From NCBI GenBank assembly GCA_963693085.1, contig OY856409.1:1537727072-1537791071 (forward strand): a stretch of DNA of 64,000 nt, written 5' to 3'. Numbering within the stretch: the first letter of the stretch is position 1; each line of letters begins with the position of its first letter. The notes under the pieces are model-generated. The model made no database searches. It was not told the origin of the DNA and was given only the letters and a program-made list of their open reading frames with translations. A program made the translations under genes and the position numbers. This DNA comes from Alisma plantago-aquatica. Taxonomy: Eukaryota > Streptophyta > Magnoliopsida > Alismatales > Alismataceae. Shown piece by piece: positions 47,987 through 60,689 of this stretch.

Positions 47987-48355
47987 TGTCTCGTTTTCAA
48001 ATTTGTCATCTAATTAGGGTTTGCTTGGTTGATAGTATGCTTAACTAAGTTGATCATTGTTTAAAGCTTGATTAATGACGGTAGTTAAGTTTTTATGTTT
48101 TATATATAATGAGAAGGTTTAATCATACTTTGATTCACATAATTAGGGTTAAGATTTGGAAACCCTAATTGGCCCAAATTAGGGTTATGATGACATATAA
48201 ATACAAAATTTGATAAATATAATGTCTCACTAAATGGTTTTTAGTATTTTATGTGTAACTCTGATTTAATTAAAATTTGGATATAATTTGGATATCTCAA
48301 ATGTGAGAACTATTGAAAAATATCAGAATTATTGAAGAATGTTCTGACCTATTTG

Positions 48356-48770
48356 TCGATCGAGTTTCAAACTCGACCGCCATATTTTCATATTGATATG
48401 GTAGTGTGGTAATTGAATTTTATCTTTTAATTTGTATATCCAGTTGATCTCAAATTTTAAATGTAGTTGAAAAAACCCATAATAGACAAATTCTTAAATT
48501 GGTGTAATTTTTAGATGAATTTTAATCTCTATAAAGTGGTGTGTCGGTTGAGTTCTGTGTAGGACAAACTCGACCGACCATGTTGTAGACTGGAATATAG
48601 AAGTGTAGTATTTGATTTTATTTATTTATTGATAATTCCAAATGATCTAAAACTTTTAATTTTTCTTATAAACTCAATTTCAGATATTGGGTTAAAGTTT
48701 CATAATTTTTGGACAATTTTTAGCTTCTAAAAAGTGTGGTGTTGTTCGAGTTTATAACTCAGCCGACCAA
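48356..48770. repeat. Three palindromic TCGAGTT/AACTCGA units
   Basis: Units at about 48356-48379, 48543-48580 and 48741-48770 read like 'gatcgagtttcaaactcgac'. They are conserved in LTR B (56180, 56341 and 56536). Similar units occur in the unrelated copia LTR at 10684-10836. Confidence 0.7.
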
Positions 48771-50551
48771 CCAGTCTGAGTAAAATAAAAATACAATGAA
48801 GGGCTTGATTGCAATTGTTCTAAGCACCTCAATTCATCTATATGACTAACCTAACACAAAACGAGATCTCATAACTCATCATTCCCATGAAATAAATGAA
48901 ATTCTAGAGAGAGAGAAGAGCTAGGGTTTTGAGAAGAGAAAGTGGTGGAGATGTTGACTTAGGGTTTCTCTATCCAAGATTTGATGAAATCAAGTGAGTT
49001 TAGATTATTTGCATTGAATTTCATGGTGAATATTCTCTAACATGTTAGTATTTTGTCCCTCCTCTTATTTGATTCAAAATCACATCAAATCTCTCCCTTT
49101 TCTCATTCTTTCTCTTCTAATCCCCATTTCTAGGGTTTTCGAATTGAGAGGAGAAAGAATTGAATTTATTTGCTAGAGTTTGTTTGGGTTTCCAAAATTT
49201 CAGAGGTTAATTGGCACCTGAGGTGAGTGTTTTTATCCCTCCTAATCTCTATATACATGTTGAAAGCCTAATTCTATCTGGCTAAAATAATCAAAATCCT
49301 TCTTGTATATGTATGTGATTGGATATTGATTTGGGAAAGATATTGGGGGATCAAATTCTACTAATTTTTATTATTTCTCATTGTTTGAAACTATATTAGT
49401 TCCTAATATATTGATTGAGAATCAATGGAGAATTCTAAGGATAGATGAATATGCTATTTCATGTGAATTTTGCCTAAAAATCATCCCAATGGCCGATATG
49501 CTTGAAAATGAATTGACATGTATAAAATCATATTTGAATTGTACTAGATTGTATTATAAAAGTGTATTTTTGAATGTTAATGGAATTGAATATAATATAC
49601 ATATATGGATCAGTATGAGGTGAACACATATCCTGATTAGGGTTTGTGTTGAGGAATTGAATAAAATCGGTCAACTAATCAATGTATACTTATGATGGAT
49701 GAATGAAATATGTGAAAATGAAAACTATGGTTTCCATGTGTGTGAATAGCCCAAATGAACCTCTATGCATCATTATGAAATTGATTAGTGATATGACTCT
49801 TATGATGTGTTGAACTAAGGATGACTTCTTGAAAACCCTAAATGTTTAGTATTAAGACCAGTATGAGTGATGAAGCTAGAACTTGTATATGATGTTGCAA
49901 ATGTGATGAAATGTTGAATGTAAGTATTTACTTCAATTAAAGATGATGAGTCTTACTAATATGATCCAAGCCTAATGAATTTTTTTAGTACAATTTGTGG
50001 AATAATGAGTATCCCTCATATGAATGTGGTGATTTGTGAAGGATGATCAGAGATTATGATGTAAGAAGATGTAACTGAAACCATTATTTTAAGCTAAAGT
50101 GATTAGTATGACAAAGAATGATCACAGTCGATTATGGAAATGACAATAGTAGTCAATCACATGGTACACTTATCTATATATAGGAGTCAATATGAATAAA
50201 ATGTACTTAATGTTTATTGCAAGTTAAAGATGAAACTAATGAAGTTAGTATGATGAAATATTTTATCTTTTATTTTAATAACATGTGACTTAATCCAAAT
50301 TAAATGAAATATACTAAGAACTGGACTTTGATAAATGTGAAGTATAAGAGAAGCATTGTATGTAAAGTGAATCAAGAATTATTGGTCTGAATAATGTAAT
50401 AAACATGAAATAAAAGAAGTTGAGATTACTAAATATAAAATGAAGAAAAAAGATGGGAATATGTAGATGATTCTAATAATGTAACTCTTACCCTAAAATG
50501 ATGAGTTTGATGATTCTGGTGAATAACAATCTCAAATGAGGGAATAAGGGA

Positions 50552-50568
50552 TGCACATAACTGTAGTT
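50552..50568. repeat. LINE target-site duplication, left
   Basis: TGCACATAACTGTAGTT, 17 bases identical to 52734-52750. LTR B has one related uninterrupted copy at about 58364. Confidence 0.92.
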
Positions 50569-50573
50569 TTTTT

Positions 50574-51266
50574 GGTCGGCTAAAAATCATGTTGATGTAG
50601 AGAAAAACCAAAAACTTTGGGAACTGTACAAGGACCCCTAAATCTAAAATTGTAGAAAAAAATGGAATACGAGCTCTCGCAGGAGCTGTTCCATTCCAAA
50701 AAACAAAACTGGAAAGATAGAAAACCTCGAACTAATAGCTTGAGGCTACATAAGAGATCCACCCATAGAAGACATAAAAGGCCTAAAAGATACATCAAAA
50801 GTGACACTAACATATAAGATCACCCACAAAGGGTGCCCCTTTTTAAGAGCTTGCAAGCACTCATCTGACAGCCAGAGAGATCTAGTCTGTGGCAAGCAAG
50901 AGATCGCATTTTTTGAGATCCATTTTTTAGAATTATGAACAGCTATAGACATCTAGGCCTCTCTAAGATAAGAGACAAGTAGATGCGTAACCTGGTTGTT
51001 GAAAGCAACTTCCTGCCCTGCATCCGATAACAACAAATCAACCTTGCCAAATCTAGAAATGATCTCCACGCATCCTGTAAGACATAACTCATCTTCCACT
51101 ATCATTAACCACACCCAAAAATTATGGAAGCCAAGGACCACCGCAAACAAGATCTATCGAGGAGTTGAATCTTGAACTAGATTTGATAAGTGGTAGCTCT
51201 AAAAACGTCTACAAATGCTATCAAACAAGAACAGAAAGCAAGAGAAGGTAGGAGAAACTGGGGAGA
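50574..51266 (-). other. 3' region of the ORF1-only LINE
   Basis: About 690 bases after the ORF1 stop. No domain found; short frames are Leu/Ser/Phe-rich. It probably represents the 3' UTR, possibly with a scrap of ORF2 that I cannot recognise. Confidence 0.45.
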
Positions 51267-52708
51267 TCAGATAGAGTCATCAATCCATGACACTTCATCT
51301 GATCTTATTCTCCTCGGCTTCTTCTTTTTCTTCCTTGGTCTGGGGCTTTCACTAAGCTTGACCTCTAGCATTGGGTCATGTTCGAGATCATAGGAGCTTG
51401 TGGACTCGTCTGCGGATACTTGTTCAGAAGCTTTGTAGTAATCGAGAGAGATGTCGGTGTCATGTACTAAATTCTTAACACATTGAGGTGTAATCCTTAG
51501 ACTTGAAAGGGATAACTCCCATTCTAAGTCAAGACTATCCTCTTCCATGTAAGGAGAGTTACATTACATGTCTGGTTCAGCAGGAGCCTTTGCATCACAC
51601 TGGGCTGCATTGGCTGGGATTTGGTTGTTGTTCGCACTGCTACCAGTCTCAGAAGCATTCCTTCGAGCACCTGCAGTGCCGACCACTTTCCCTACACAGA
51701 TCTACAAGTCGCTTTTATGAGAATTCCTAATGCCCGTGGGATAGGATGCAAAACGGTGTCCAAAACATGAACATTTTGAACACAGTAGGGGCCTAGAGAT
51801 GTACTCGACACCAAGAGGCCTGGGAGTTTCATCTACTTCAATGGAGATTCGTTTAGGGAAACCAGAGTTGGAGCAGAGTTCTACACACACCAAGGCTTCT
51901 TTGAGGTAGTTGACGGATAGCGCCGCTTCATCAAAGTCCAGTGGGCGACCGAGCAAGCTCGCAACTCTGCCGAGTCACGCCTTTGTCCAAGGTGCCCCTG
52001 GGTTTTCAATTTTTGGCCATACCAGGAGTTTCTAGAAATACAACGGGGGAAGAGGCTCGCCTGGCTCGCAGGGATGGATGATCATGAGTGTGCCTTCCAT
52101 CATCCAAGGGGCTTCATCGATGATCCTCTCGCTTTCCTTGGCAGTCAGGAGTTTAACAACAAACCCTACCATCTCTTCCACGATGACTTGGAAATCACCA
52201 CTCGGGAGCCAATTTCTCTTGATCCACCCATGGAGCTGGCCTTTGTATGGCTTCCAGCCAGTGTAGAGGATGGACATGAACTCCTTCCAGTTCAGAGCAG
52301 ACTCATCCTTGCTTGAGAAGGCAAAGCACTTAGAGCCGTTCTTCACTACTGGTTCGATGTAGTCGATAACAGATTGGACCTTGCACGATCTACCTGGATG
52401 ACTAGAGTGCGGGCCATGCGGCCACTCGGGAAGATCACACTGACCGCATACCGTATATACTCATTTCCATTCGACGGCGGATCTACGGTAGGGGAAGATG
52501 GAGGGGATGATGATGAGGTCGAGGGACCTTTTGGATTGGCACGATTTTAGGACGAAGATTTGTTTTCCACTCCGACAGCCGCACTTGAGCCATTCAGAGG
52601 AGTCGAGGACAACTCGCAAACAGTGACATTCCCGTCCCTAGCACTCTCGCCGCCTCTAGGGTTCCTTCCTCCACCTCTCCCTCTCCCACCTCATCTGCAT
52701 CGTGCCAT
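51267..52708 (-). pseudogene. LINE ORF1 protein (DUF4283 plus zinc knuckle), broken
   Basis: From ATG at 52708 a Gly/Arg-rich N-terminus is visible, with a stop at codon 6. A frameshift near 52390 leads to the frame that carries 52346-52032 (NWKEFMSILYTGWKPYKG, then FQVIVEEMVGFVVKLL and EAPWMMEGTLMIIHP), the DUF4283 fold of plant LINE ORF1 that binds RNA. The same frame continues past single stops to 51956-51702, with LGRPLDFDEAALS and a zinc knuckle CSKCSCFGHRFASY whose last Cys has become Tyr. It finishes at 51548-51267 with a Lys/Arg-rich tail. It carries a few point stops and one frameshift, so it is relatively young. Confidence 0.75.
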
Positions 52709-52733
52709 CTTGTTAATGATTTTTTTCCTCATT

Positions 52734-52750
52734 TGCACATAACTGTAGTT
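52734..52750. repeat. LINE target-site duplication, right
   Basis: Identical to 50552-50568. Confidence 0.92.
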
Positions 52751-55018
52751 GAATTCAACTAAAAGACGAAATTCAAGTATTTGAATTGATTTACAAGAAT
52801 GTGTTCTTGAATTGTGACTTGTACTATGAGAATGGACTAATAGTACAAACTTCAAAAGATAGTCAACATGTGTTGATTAGTAATCCCATCTGAAGAATGT
52901 GCAATAAAAGAAGAAGAGAAATAAGTTTGTTATGCATGTATAAGCATGAAATTTATTTGCATCTATTGAGATTGGATGGAACAAAGCATATGTTGTATGA
53001 TAGATCTACTATTACTATGATGAATGATACATGATATCTATATGCTTTTAATGTTGCTAATTCTAATGCCTCTACTAATATTTGTTTAGAACTATGATAT
53101 AAAATGAACTGAGAAGAAATATGTTGAAATTGAATTTAATATGCACCCCTTACATTTGAGAAACCCTGATAAGGGTAAATGTTGCATAATGAGATTATGT
53201 CTAGGGGTGAAGTCCCATGGATGATGCTAGACAATATGATTATGTCTCGAGCTGAAAACCCACTGCTGATGATATTTATGAGATGATGTAAAAGATAGAA
53301 ATAATCATATGTGTTCAATCTACATATCTATTGTTCTTCTTGCTTTGATCATTGTTTGTATTGATAAACTTAATCTGTTTCATGTTATATCAATTACGCG
53401 AGAATACATATATATGATATATGATGTTTTGAATTCTTTAAAGATGAGTAAAAGAGACTAATAACAAGTGAAATTACATAACATCTAGTTAGGTACCCTG
53501 AAGGACGTGAGTTTTCCCTGAGGACCGCATTGGGGAAATAAAGCATATCTCCTTATAGTAATCAATGAATTATGAGAAGGATTTCTAGAGTGTGGATTGA
53601 GACCTTAAAGGTTAGACCACTTGGATTTAGGAGTGAGTCGTCTAGAGTGTCTCTAGCCCTAAATCGTTTTTGTGAAAATCTATGTCCAGATGTAATAGAC
53701 TCTGATGAAATGAAATATGTGAAATTTAAAAATATGTGAAATACAGTGATATGTGATATACAGTTTTGTTGAATCCTATCTTGTGTACCTGAGATGAGGA
53801 TGTGATACTCTTTAGGCAGCCCTAAGGTGGCCAGGGTCTGTTGTTGAAATCTTAGGCTGACTAGCTAAACCCTAAGATAGTGACGGTGAGTTGTTGACAC
53901 AAGAATCAGGCATGGCGACTTCGACTTGATGAGGTACAAGCCAAGTAGTTTTAGGGCAAATGAATAAAAGATGATAAGTTGTGTAGAACATGATTGGAAT
54001 GGTTGTCATTCCTTGTACTGATACTTGATGATTTGTCAATGTTGATTATGCTTCCTATTATTGAAAGTAATCATGTTACTATATAAATTTTTTATTTCAT
54101 ATTATACGTCATGTTGATGAGTTATAAATGATGGGATTTATATCCATTATGAATATGAGTTGGATTGGTTGCTATTTGTATTGTTTGGTAGATATGCATT
54201 ATGTGTACTTCAGCTTCAGGACTATAGGATGTGTTCCTGGATCGGGTGCTGGAGTGTCACAAATATAATGTTATTTTTATGTATTGATTCAAAATTCTTA
54301 GAACTTGACTTATTACTCATGTAGTAGGATTCTTAATCTGAACTAAGAAGTATATGTTGATTTGTTCATAGACATGCTTTAAAAGATGTTTCAAAGTTAT
54401 AATTGGTTTAAGTGATTACCTTATCTATTGGATTAGATTATCCTTGTAAGTTAGATATAACTTATGATAGAACTATCTGCTAGACTTTTAAATATCTGCA
54501 TGTTTCTGTTAAGTTTATTATACTTAATCAGATGTTGATGCACACACCTAGCTTGAGTGGGAGGTATCCACTCACTGGGGCTCTATATGAGTCTCATGAG
54601 GTTGTTTCAAATGTTTTTAGGTATAATGCTATCCATCAGAGAGGTTGTGACAAAGAAGATATAAATAGCATAAGCTAGATAGATTAGAATGTCCCTATAC
54701 TCTCTCTTTCCTGGGATGGGTTGTAGACTAAGTTTGTTCATCAATGTACATGTATCTGATGTAAACTGAAACTCATATGAGAACAAGATTTGATTATAGT
54801 TTTAATGGAGTTGAATAAGATTTGTGATATCTAAATGTGATGTCCTTGATGTGATATTGATTTATGAATTTGTGAAGAAAGAAAAAGGAAAAATTTATCT
54901 GTATTTTTTGTATATTGTTTAATCACCTTTTTCGTTATTTCATAATCTATTTTTAGATTTTGGGATTATCTCTAATGGTTGGTATTTATGCTGATAAAAA
55001 GAGTGGGTCCCGACAACT

Positions 55019-55030
55019 TGGTGTCAGAGC
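55019..55030 (+). other. Primer-binding site of giant-LTR element
   Basis: TGGTGTCAGAGC, one mismatch from the initiator tRNA-Met complement, three bases after LTR A. Confidence 0.85.
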
Positions 55031-55800
55031 CTAGATTAGATGAGTCTGCAGGGACAATAGGATCTAGAAATAAACGACAATGTAGATGTTGAATATAACT
55101 TGAATGATGTGCATACTGACTGAACTTAGTATCCATATACTCCGGTAAAGTATTTGGATATTGAGCTAAGCTAGTATGGAACTACTGACTGTACTTCTTC
55201 TGGATGTCCTGACCAAGTATTCAGATGAACATAGTTTGGTAGTATAATGAGATGCATGATGAAAAAGAGAAGAATGGAGACAAAATGGTGAAAAAGAAAA
55301 GGATTTCATAATTCAATATGGAACCTATGGCAAGTAGGAATTTCATATAATAAAGATAAAATCTTAATGGATTATTAATACAAACTCTAATGAGTTTGAA
55401 TTTGAGTATGAAATCAGATTTTTTAAGAAAAAGCTAAGAATTAAAATGATGCACACTAAATAATATCCTTTATGAAGGATCTTGATGAATGCAGATAATA
55501 ATATGTGAATGAGTCATAATCTTAGTCTATGAGATACTCAATCATTTTTTTAAAGGATGTGAACGGGGATGTGAATCGGATCTTGATAAAGGATGTATTA
55601 CTAAAATTTGTAAGGTAAGTGTTTGTAATAGTCAAGGAGAGATATGATGATGACAAGGAATGAAATGTCCATTTAATGCCAAAAAAATTCCATATGAAAG
55701 AAAGATAAAATGAAAGATTTATAATTTTATGCCCAGAGAGGTGAACAATTAGATGATATGATATTTTTCCATATATTTTCTTAGATTTTGGAGGAAATCC
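55031..55800 (+). other. Interior of giant-LTR element
   Basis: AT-rich and purine-rich with no frame over about 50 codons in the sense strand. The last 50 bases resemble the tail of gypsy pol. Nothing else is recognised. Confidence 0.6.
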
Positions 55801-55820
55801 TAAAGGAGGGGAGAATTTTT
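55801..55820 (+). other. Polypurine tract of giant-LTR element
   Basis: 'taaaggaggggagaattttt' two bases before LTR B. Confidence 0.8.
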
Positions 55821-55822
55821 AA

Positions 55823-58800
55823 TGACCCATTTTGAAATAAGTCATCTAATTAGGGTTTACTTAGATGATTGTATGCTTAACTAATTTGATCATTGTTTAA
55901 ATCTTGATTAATGATGGTAGTTTTTTAAATATAACGAGAATGTTTAATCATGCTTTGATTCACATAATTAGGGTTAAGATTTGGAAACCCTAATCGGACC
56001 AAATGAGGGTTTTGATGACATATGAATACATAATTTGATAAGTATAATGTCTCACTAAATGATTTTTCGTATTTTATGTGTAACTCTTATTAAATTTAAA
56101 TTGGGATATGATTTGTATATCTGAAATGTGAGCACTATTGAAAAATATCAGAATTTTTGAAGAATGTTTTGACCTATTTGTTGGTCGAGTTTCAAACTCG
56201 ACTTGCCCTATTTTTAGATTGATATAGAAGTGTGGTAATTGGATTTTATATTTTTATTAGTATATCAAATTGATCTTAAATTAGACATACTATTAAATTG
56301 GAGTATTTTTTGCATGATTTTTGATATCTACAAAGAGGGGTGTTGTTCGATTTCTGTGTAGGACAAACTCAATCGACCATGTTGCAGACTACAATATAAT
56401 TGTGTAGTATTTTATTTTTAGTTATTTATTGGTAACTATAAATGATGTAAAGTTTTTAATGTTTCTTGTACTCAATTTCAGACATTGGGTTAAAGTTTCA
56501 TATTTTTTTATGATTTGGATTTTAAAAAGTGTGATGTCGGTCGAGTTTATAACTCAGCCGACCAACCAGTCTGAGCAAAATAAAAATACAATGAAGGGCT
56601 TGTTTGCAATTGTTCTAACCTAACACACAAGGATCTCTCATAAATCATCATTCATGTGAAAGAAACAAAATTCTAGATAGAGAGGAGAGATTGGGTTTTG
56701 AGAAGAGAAAGTGGTGGAGATGTTGACCTAGGGTTTCTCTATCCAAGATATGATGAAATCAAGTAAGTTTAGCTTATTTGCATAGAATTTCATGGTGAAT
56801 ATCTCTCACATGTCAATATTTTGTCCCTCATTTGATTTGTTTTGAAATCTCATCAAATCTCCCCCTTTTCTCACTCTTCTCTTCTAATACCCATTTCTAG
56901 GGTTTATGAGTTGAGAGGAGAAAGAATTGGATTCATCTGCTAGAGTTTGATTGGGTTTCCAAAATTCAGAAGTTGACCTATGTTTTTAAGGTGCTTGGCA
57001 CCTAAGGAGAGTGTTTTCATCCATTGTAAGCTCTGTATTCATGTTGAAAGCCTAATTTTATCCGGCTAACAAAATAAAAAACCCTTCTTGTATATGCATG
57101 TGATTGGATATTGATTTGGAAAAGATATTGGGGGATTAAATTCTACTGATTTTGATTATTTCTCATTGTTTGGAACTTTATTAGTTCCTGATATATTGAT
57201 TGAGGATCCATGGAGAATACTACGGATAGATAACTATGCTATTTCATGTGAATTTTGCCTAAAAATCATCCTAATGGACGATTTTCTTGGAATTGAATTG
57301 ACATGTATAAAATCATATTTGAATTGTATTAGATTGTATTGTACAAGAGTATTGTTGAATGTTAATGGAATTGAATATAATATACATATAAGGATGAGTA
57401 TGAGATGACCACATATGCTAATTAAGGTTTGTGTTGAGGAAGTGAATAAAATATGTCAATTAATCAATGTATACTTATGATTGATGAATGTAATATGTGA
57501 AAATGGAGACTATGGTTTCCATGTGTGTGAATAGCCCTAATGAACCTCTATGCATAATTATGAAATTAATTAGTGATATGGCTCTTGTGATGTGTTGAAC
57601 TAAGGATGACTTCTTGAAAACTCTAGATGTTTAGTATTAAGACGAGTATGAGTGATGAAGCTAGAACTTGTATATGATGTTGTAAATGTGATGAAATGCC
57701 GAATGTAAGTATTAATACTTCAATTAAAGATGATGAGTCTTACTAATATGATCTAATCCTAATACATCAGTTTTAGTATAATTTGTGGAATAATGAGTAT
57801 CACTCATATGAATGTGGGTCCTTTTATACAAATTACATAATAGTGATTTGTGAAGGATAACCAGAGATTATGATGTAAGGAGATGTAACCTAAATAGTTC
57901 TTTTAAGCTAAAGTGATTAGTATAACAAATAATGATCATTGTTGATTACGGAAATGACATTAGTAGTCAATGACATGGTACACTTATCTAAATATAAAAA
58001 ACAATATGAACAAGATGTACTTAATGGTGATTGCAAGTTAAAATGAAACTAAGGAAGTTAGTATGATGAAGTATTTTATATTTTATTTTAATTACATGTG
58101 ACTTAACCTAAATTAAATGAAATATACTAAGAACTAGAATTTGATAAATATTAATTCGAAGAGACACATTGTATGTAAAGTGAATCAAGAAAGATTGGTC
58201 TGAATAATGTAATGAACATGAAATGAAAGAAGTTGAGACTACTGAATAAAATGACGGAAAAAGATGGGAATTGGTAGATGATTCTAAGAATGTAACTCTT
58301 ACCCCAAAAATGATGAGTTTGATGATGCTAGTGAATGACAATCTCAAACGAGGGATTAAGGGATGCAATTAACTATAGTTGAATTCAACTAAAAGATGAA
58401 ATTCAAGTATTTGAATTGATTTACAAGAATGTGTTCTTGAATTGTGACTTGTACTTTGAGAATGGACTAATAGTAAACTTCAAATGATAGTCAACATGTG
58501 TTGATTAGTAACCCCATCTGAAGAATGTGAAATAAAAGAAGAAGAGAAATAAGTCTGTTATGCATGTATAAGAATGAAATTTATTTGCATCTATTGAGAA
58601 TGGATGGAACACGCATATGTTGTATGATAAATCTATTATGAGTATGATGAATGATACATGAAATCTATATGCTTTTATTGTTACTAGTTCTAATGCCTCT
58701 TCTAATATTTATTAAGAACTGGGATATACAATGAACTAATATGAAATATGTTAAAATTGAATTTAATATGCACTCCTTACATTTGAGAAAGCCTGATAAG

Positions 58801-60159
58801 GGTAAATGTTGCATAATGAGATTATGTCTAGGGATGATAGCCCATTGATAATGATGAAACCCCGATGGGGTAAATCCTGGACAATAAGATTATGTCTCAA
58901 GATGAAAACCCACTGTTGATGATTTCTATGAGATGATGTAGAAGATAGAAATAATCATATATTTTGCAATCTACATATTTATTATACTTCTTGCTTTAAT
59001 CATTATCCTTATTGATAAACTTAATTTGTTTAATTTTATTCTAGTTACACGAGAATACATATATATGATATATGATGTTTTGAATTCTTTGAAGATGAGT
59101 AAAATAGATTAATAATAAGTGAAATGATGGAACATTTAGTTAGGTGCCTTGAAGACTGTGAGTTTCCCCTGAGGACCACACTGGGGAAACAAAACGGATC
59201 TCCTTGTAATAATCGATGAATTATGAGAAGGATTTCTGGAGTGTAGATTGAGACCTTAAAGGTTAGACCACTAGGATTTAGGAGTGAGTCATCTGTAGTG
59301 GCTCTGGCACTAAATCCTTGTTGTCAAAGTCTATGTCCAGATGGAATAGCTCTGATGAAATGAAATATGTGAAGTGTAAAAATATGTGCAATATGGTGAT
59401 ATGGGATATATTGTTTTGTTGGTTCCTATCTCGTGTACCTGAGATGAGAATGTGAGCCCCTTTAGGCAACCATGTGGTGGCCAGGGTCTAATGTTGATAT
59501 CTTAGGGTGGCCGACTAAACCCTAAGATAGTGACGGTGAGTTGTTGACGCGAGAATCAGGTGTGGTGACTTCTATTTCGTGAGGTATAAGCCAAGTAGTT
59601 TCAAGGTAAATGAGTAAAAGCTGATCAGCCATGTAGAACATGATTTGAATGGTTGTTACATTACTTGTACTGTTGCTTGATGATTTTTCATTATTGATTG
59701 TGCTTCTTGTTGTGGAAAGTAATCATGTTGCTATGGACATTTGCTATTTCATATTATGATGTCATGTTGATGAGTTATAAATGATGGGATTTATATCCAT
59801 TTTGAATATGAGTTGGATTGCTTGCTATTTGATAGTATTGTTTTGTAGATATGTATTATGTGTACTTCAGCTTTAGGACTGCATGATGTGTTCCTGGTCT
59901 AGCTGGTAGAGTGTCACAAATATAATGTTATTGTTATGTATTGATTCAAAATGCTTAGAACTTGACTTATTAGTCATGCAGTAGGATTCTTAATCTGAAC
60001 TAAGAAGTATTTGTTGATTTGTTCATAGACATGCTTTAAAAGATGTTTCAAAGTTATAATGGGTTGAAGTGATTACCTTATCTATTGGATTAGATTATCA
60101 TTTTAAGTTAGATATGACTTATGATAGAATATCTGCTAGACTTTTCAATATATGCATGT
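55823..60159 (+). repeat. LTR B of the giant-LTR element, 5' 90%
   Basis: Begins TGACCCATTTTG. It stops at the CACTA insertion; the missing part corresponds to 54504-55015 of LTR A (512 bp). Removing the insertions gives matching lengths for both LTRs (about 4.85 kb). Confidence 0.85.
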
Positions 60160-60196
60160 CACTACTACAGAAATGGCTTATAAAATCACATTTAGA

Positions 60197-60616
60197 GGCG
60201 TCGGTTGTATCCCAAAAATAGACGCCTAAACCCTACAATGTCGGCTGAAAGCACAAACCAACATCTATATGTGAAGACCGGCTAGACACGAGTATCACTT
60301 TTTATTTAGCGTCGGTTGCTCAGTAAGAAATTGACGCCTAAAATCGCCCGCCAAAATCCAAAATTTTCAGTGCAAAAAAATTACCTCCAAAATTTCACAT
60401 ACGTCGTCGATTGTTTACCAAACAACCGACGACTAAAGGTTTTTCGCGAGATAGAAATCAGGCCCATTTTTGTCTTTAGTTTTCTTACAACAACCAATGT
60501 CGATGAGATTTTGCACGTTGTCCCTGCGAAAATTTTTACCCCCCTTTTGGCGTCAGTTTTTTACAGCAACCGATGCCATTTATTGTAAGCGTCAGTTGTT
60601 TTTAATAACCGACGTC
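60197..60616. repeat. CACTA subterminal palindromic array
   Basis: Six imperfect palindromes of 28-31 bp at 60197-60226, 60238-60265, 60309-60338, 60403-60433, 60549-60577 and 60589-60616. Each has the form GCGTCGGTTG-loop-CAACCGACGC. In En/Spm, subterminal repeats bind the TNPA-type protein. Confidence 0.75.
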
Positions 60617-60689
60617 TATTGTTAACTTAATAGATCCTACACAAACCAGGCTCTTCCCTTTTCTCTATTTCATTCCCGATTAAGTTTAG

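Larger units (their letters stand above)
50569..52733 (-). mobile_element. ORF1-only LINE (L1-type) lacking ORF2
   Basis: A 2.17-kb insertion with a perfect 17-bp target duplication. On the element strand it starts near 52733, carries a gag-like ORF1, then about 700 bases without a frame, and ends in a short A-run at 50569-50573. No endonuclease or RT is present. Because the 5' start, ORF1 and the A-tail are all in place, the lack of ORF2 is an internal deletion, not 5' truncation. It must have moved using enzymes from another LINE. Confidence 0.75.
47987..55015 (+). repeat. LTR A of the giant-LTR element
   Basis: Starts TGTCTCG, ends CCCGACA just before the primer site. It is collinear with LTR B for over 4 kb (for example 48005/55841 and 54250/59910), except for the LINE at 50569-52733. 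Chance ORFs 49381-49623 and 57166-57408 are the same LTR stretch in the two copies and carry no known domain. Confidence 0.85.
47987..60159 (+). mobile_element. Gypsy-derived giant-LTR non-autonomous element (LARD-like)
   Basis: LTR A 47987-55015 (about 4.85 kb after removing the nested LINE) and LTR B 55823-60159 (cut by a CACTA element) flank only 807 bp without coding capacity. The primer site and polypurine tract are both present and in plus orientation. The bases before LTR B ('ttttggaggaaatcctaaag') look like the end of a gypsy pol gene. The right end lies outside the window, so the target-site duplication cannot be checked. Confidence 0.8.

Noticed and set aside
49381..49623. 80-codon ORF conserved at 57166-57408
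   Set aside because: The repetition is due to both being the same part of two LTRs, so conservation does not indicate a protein.
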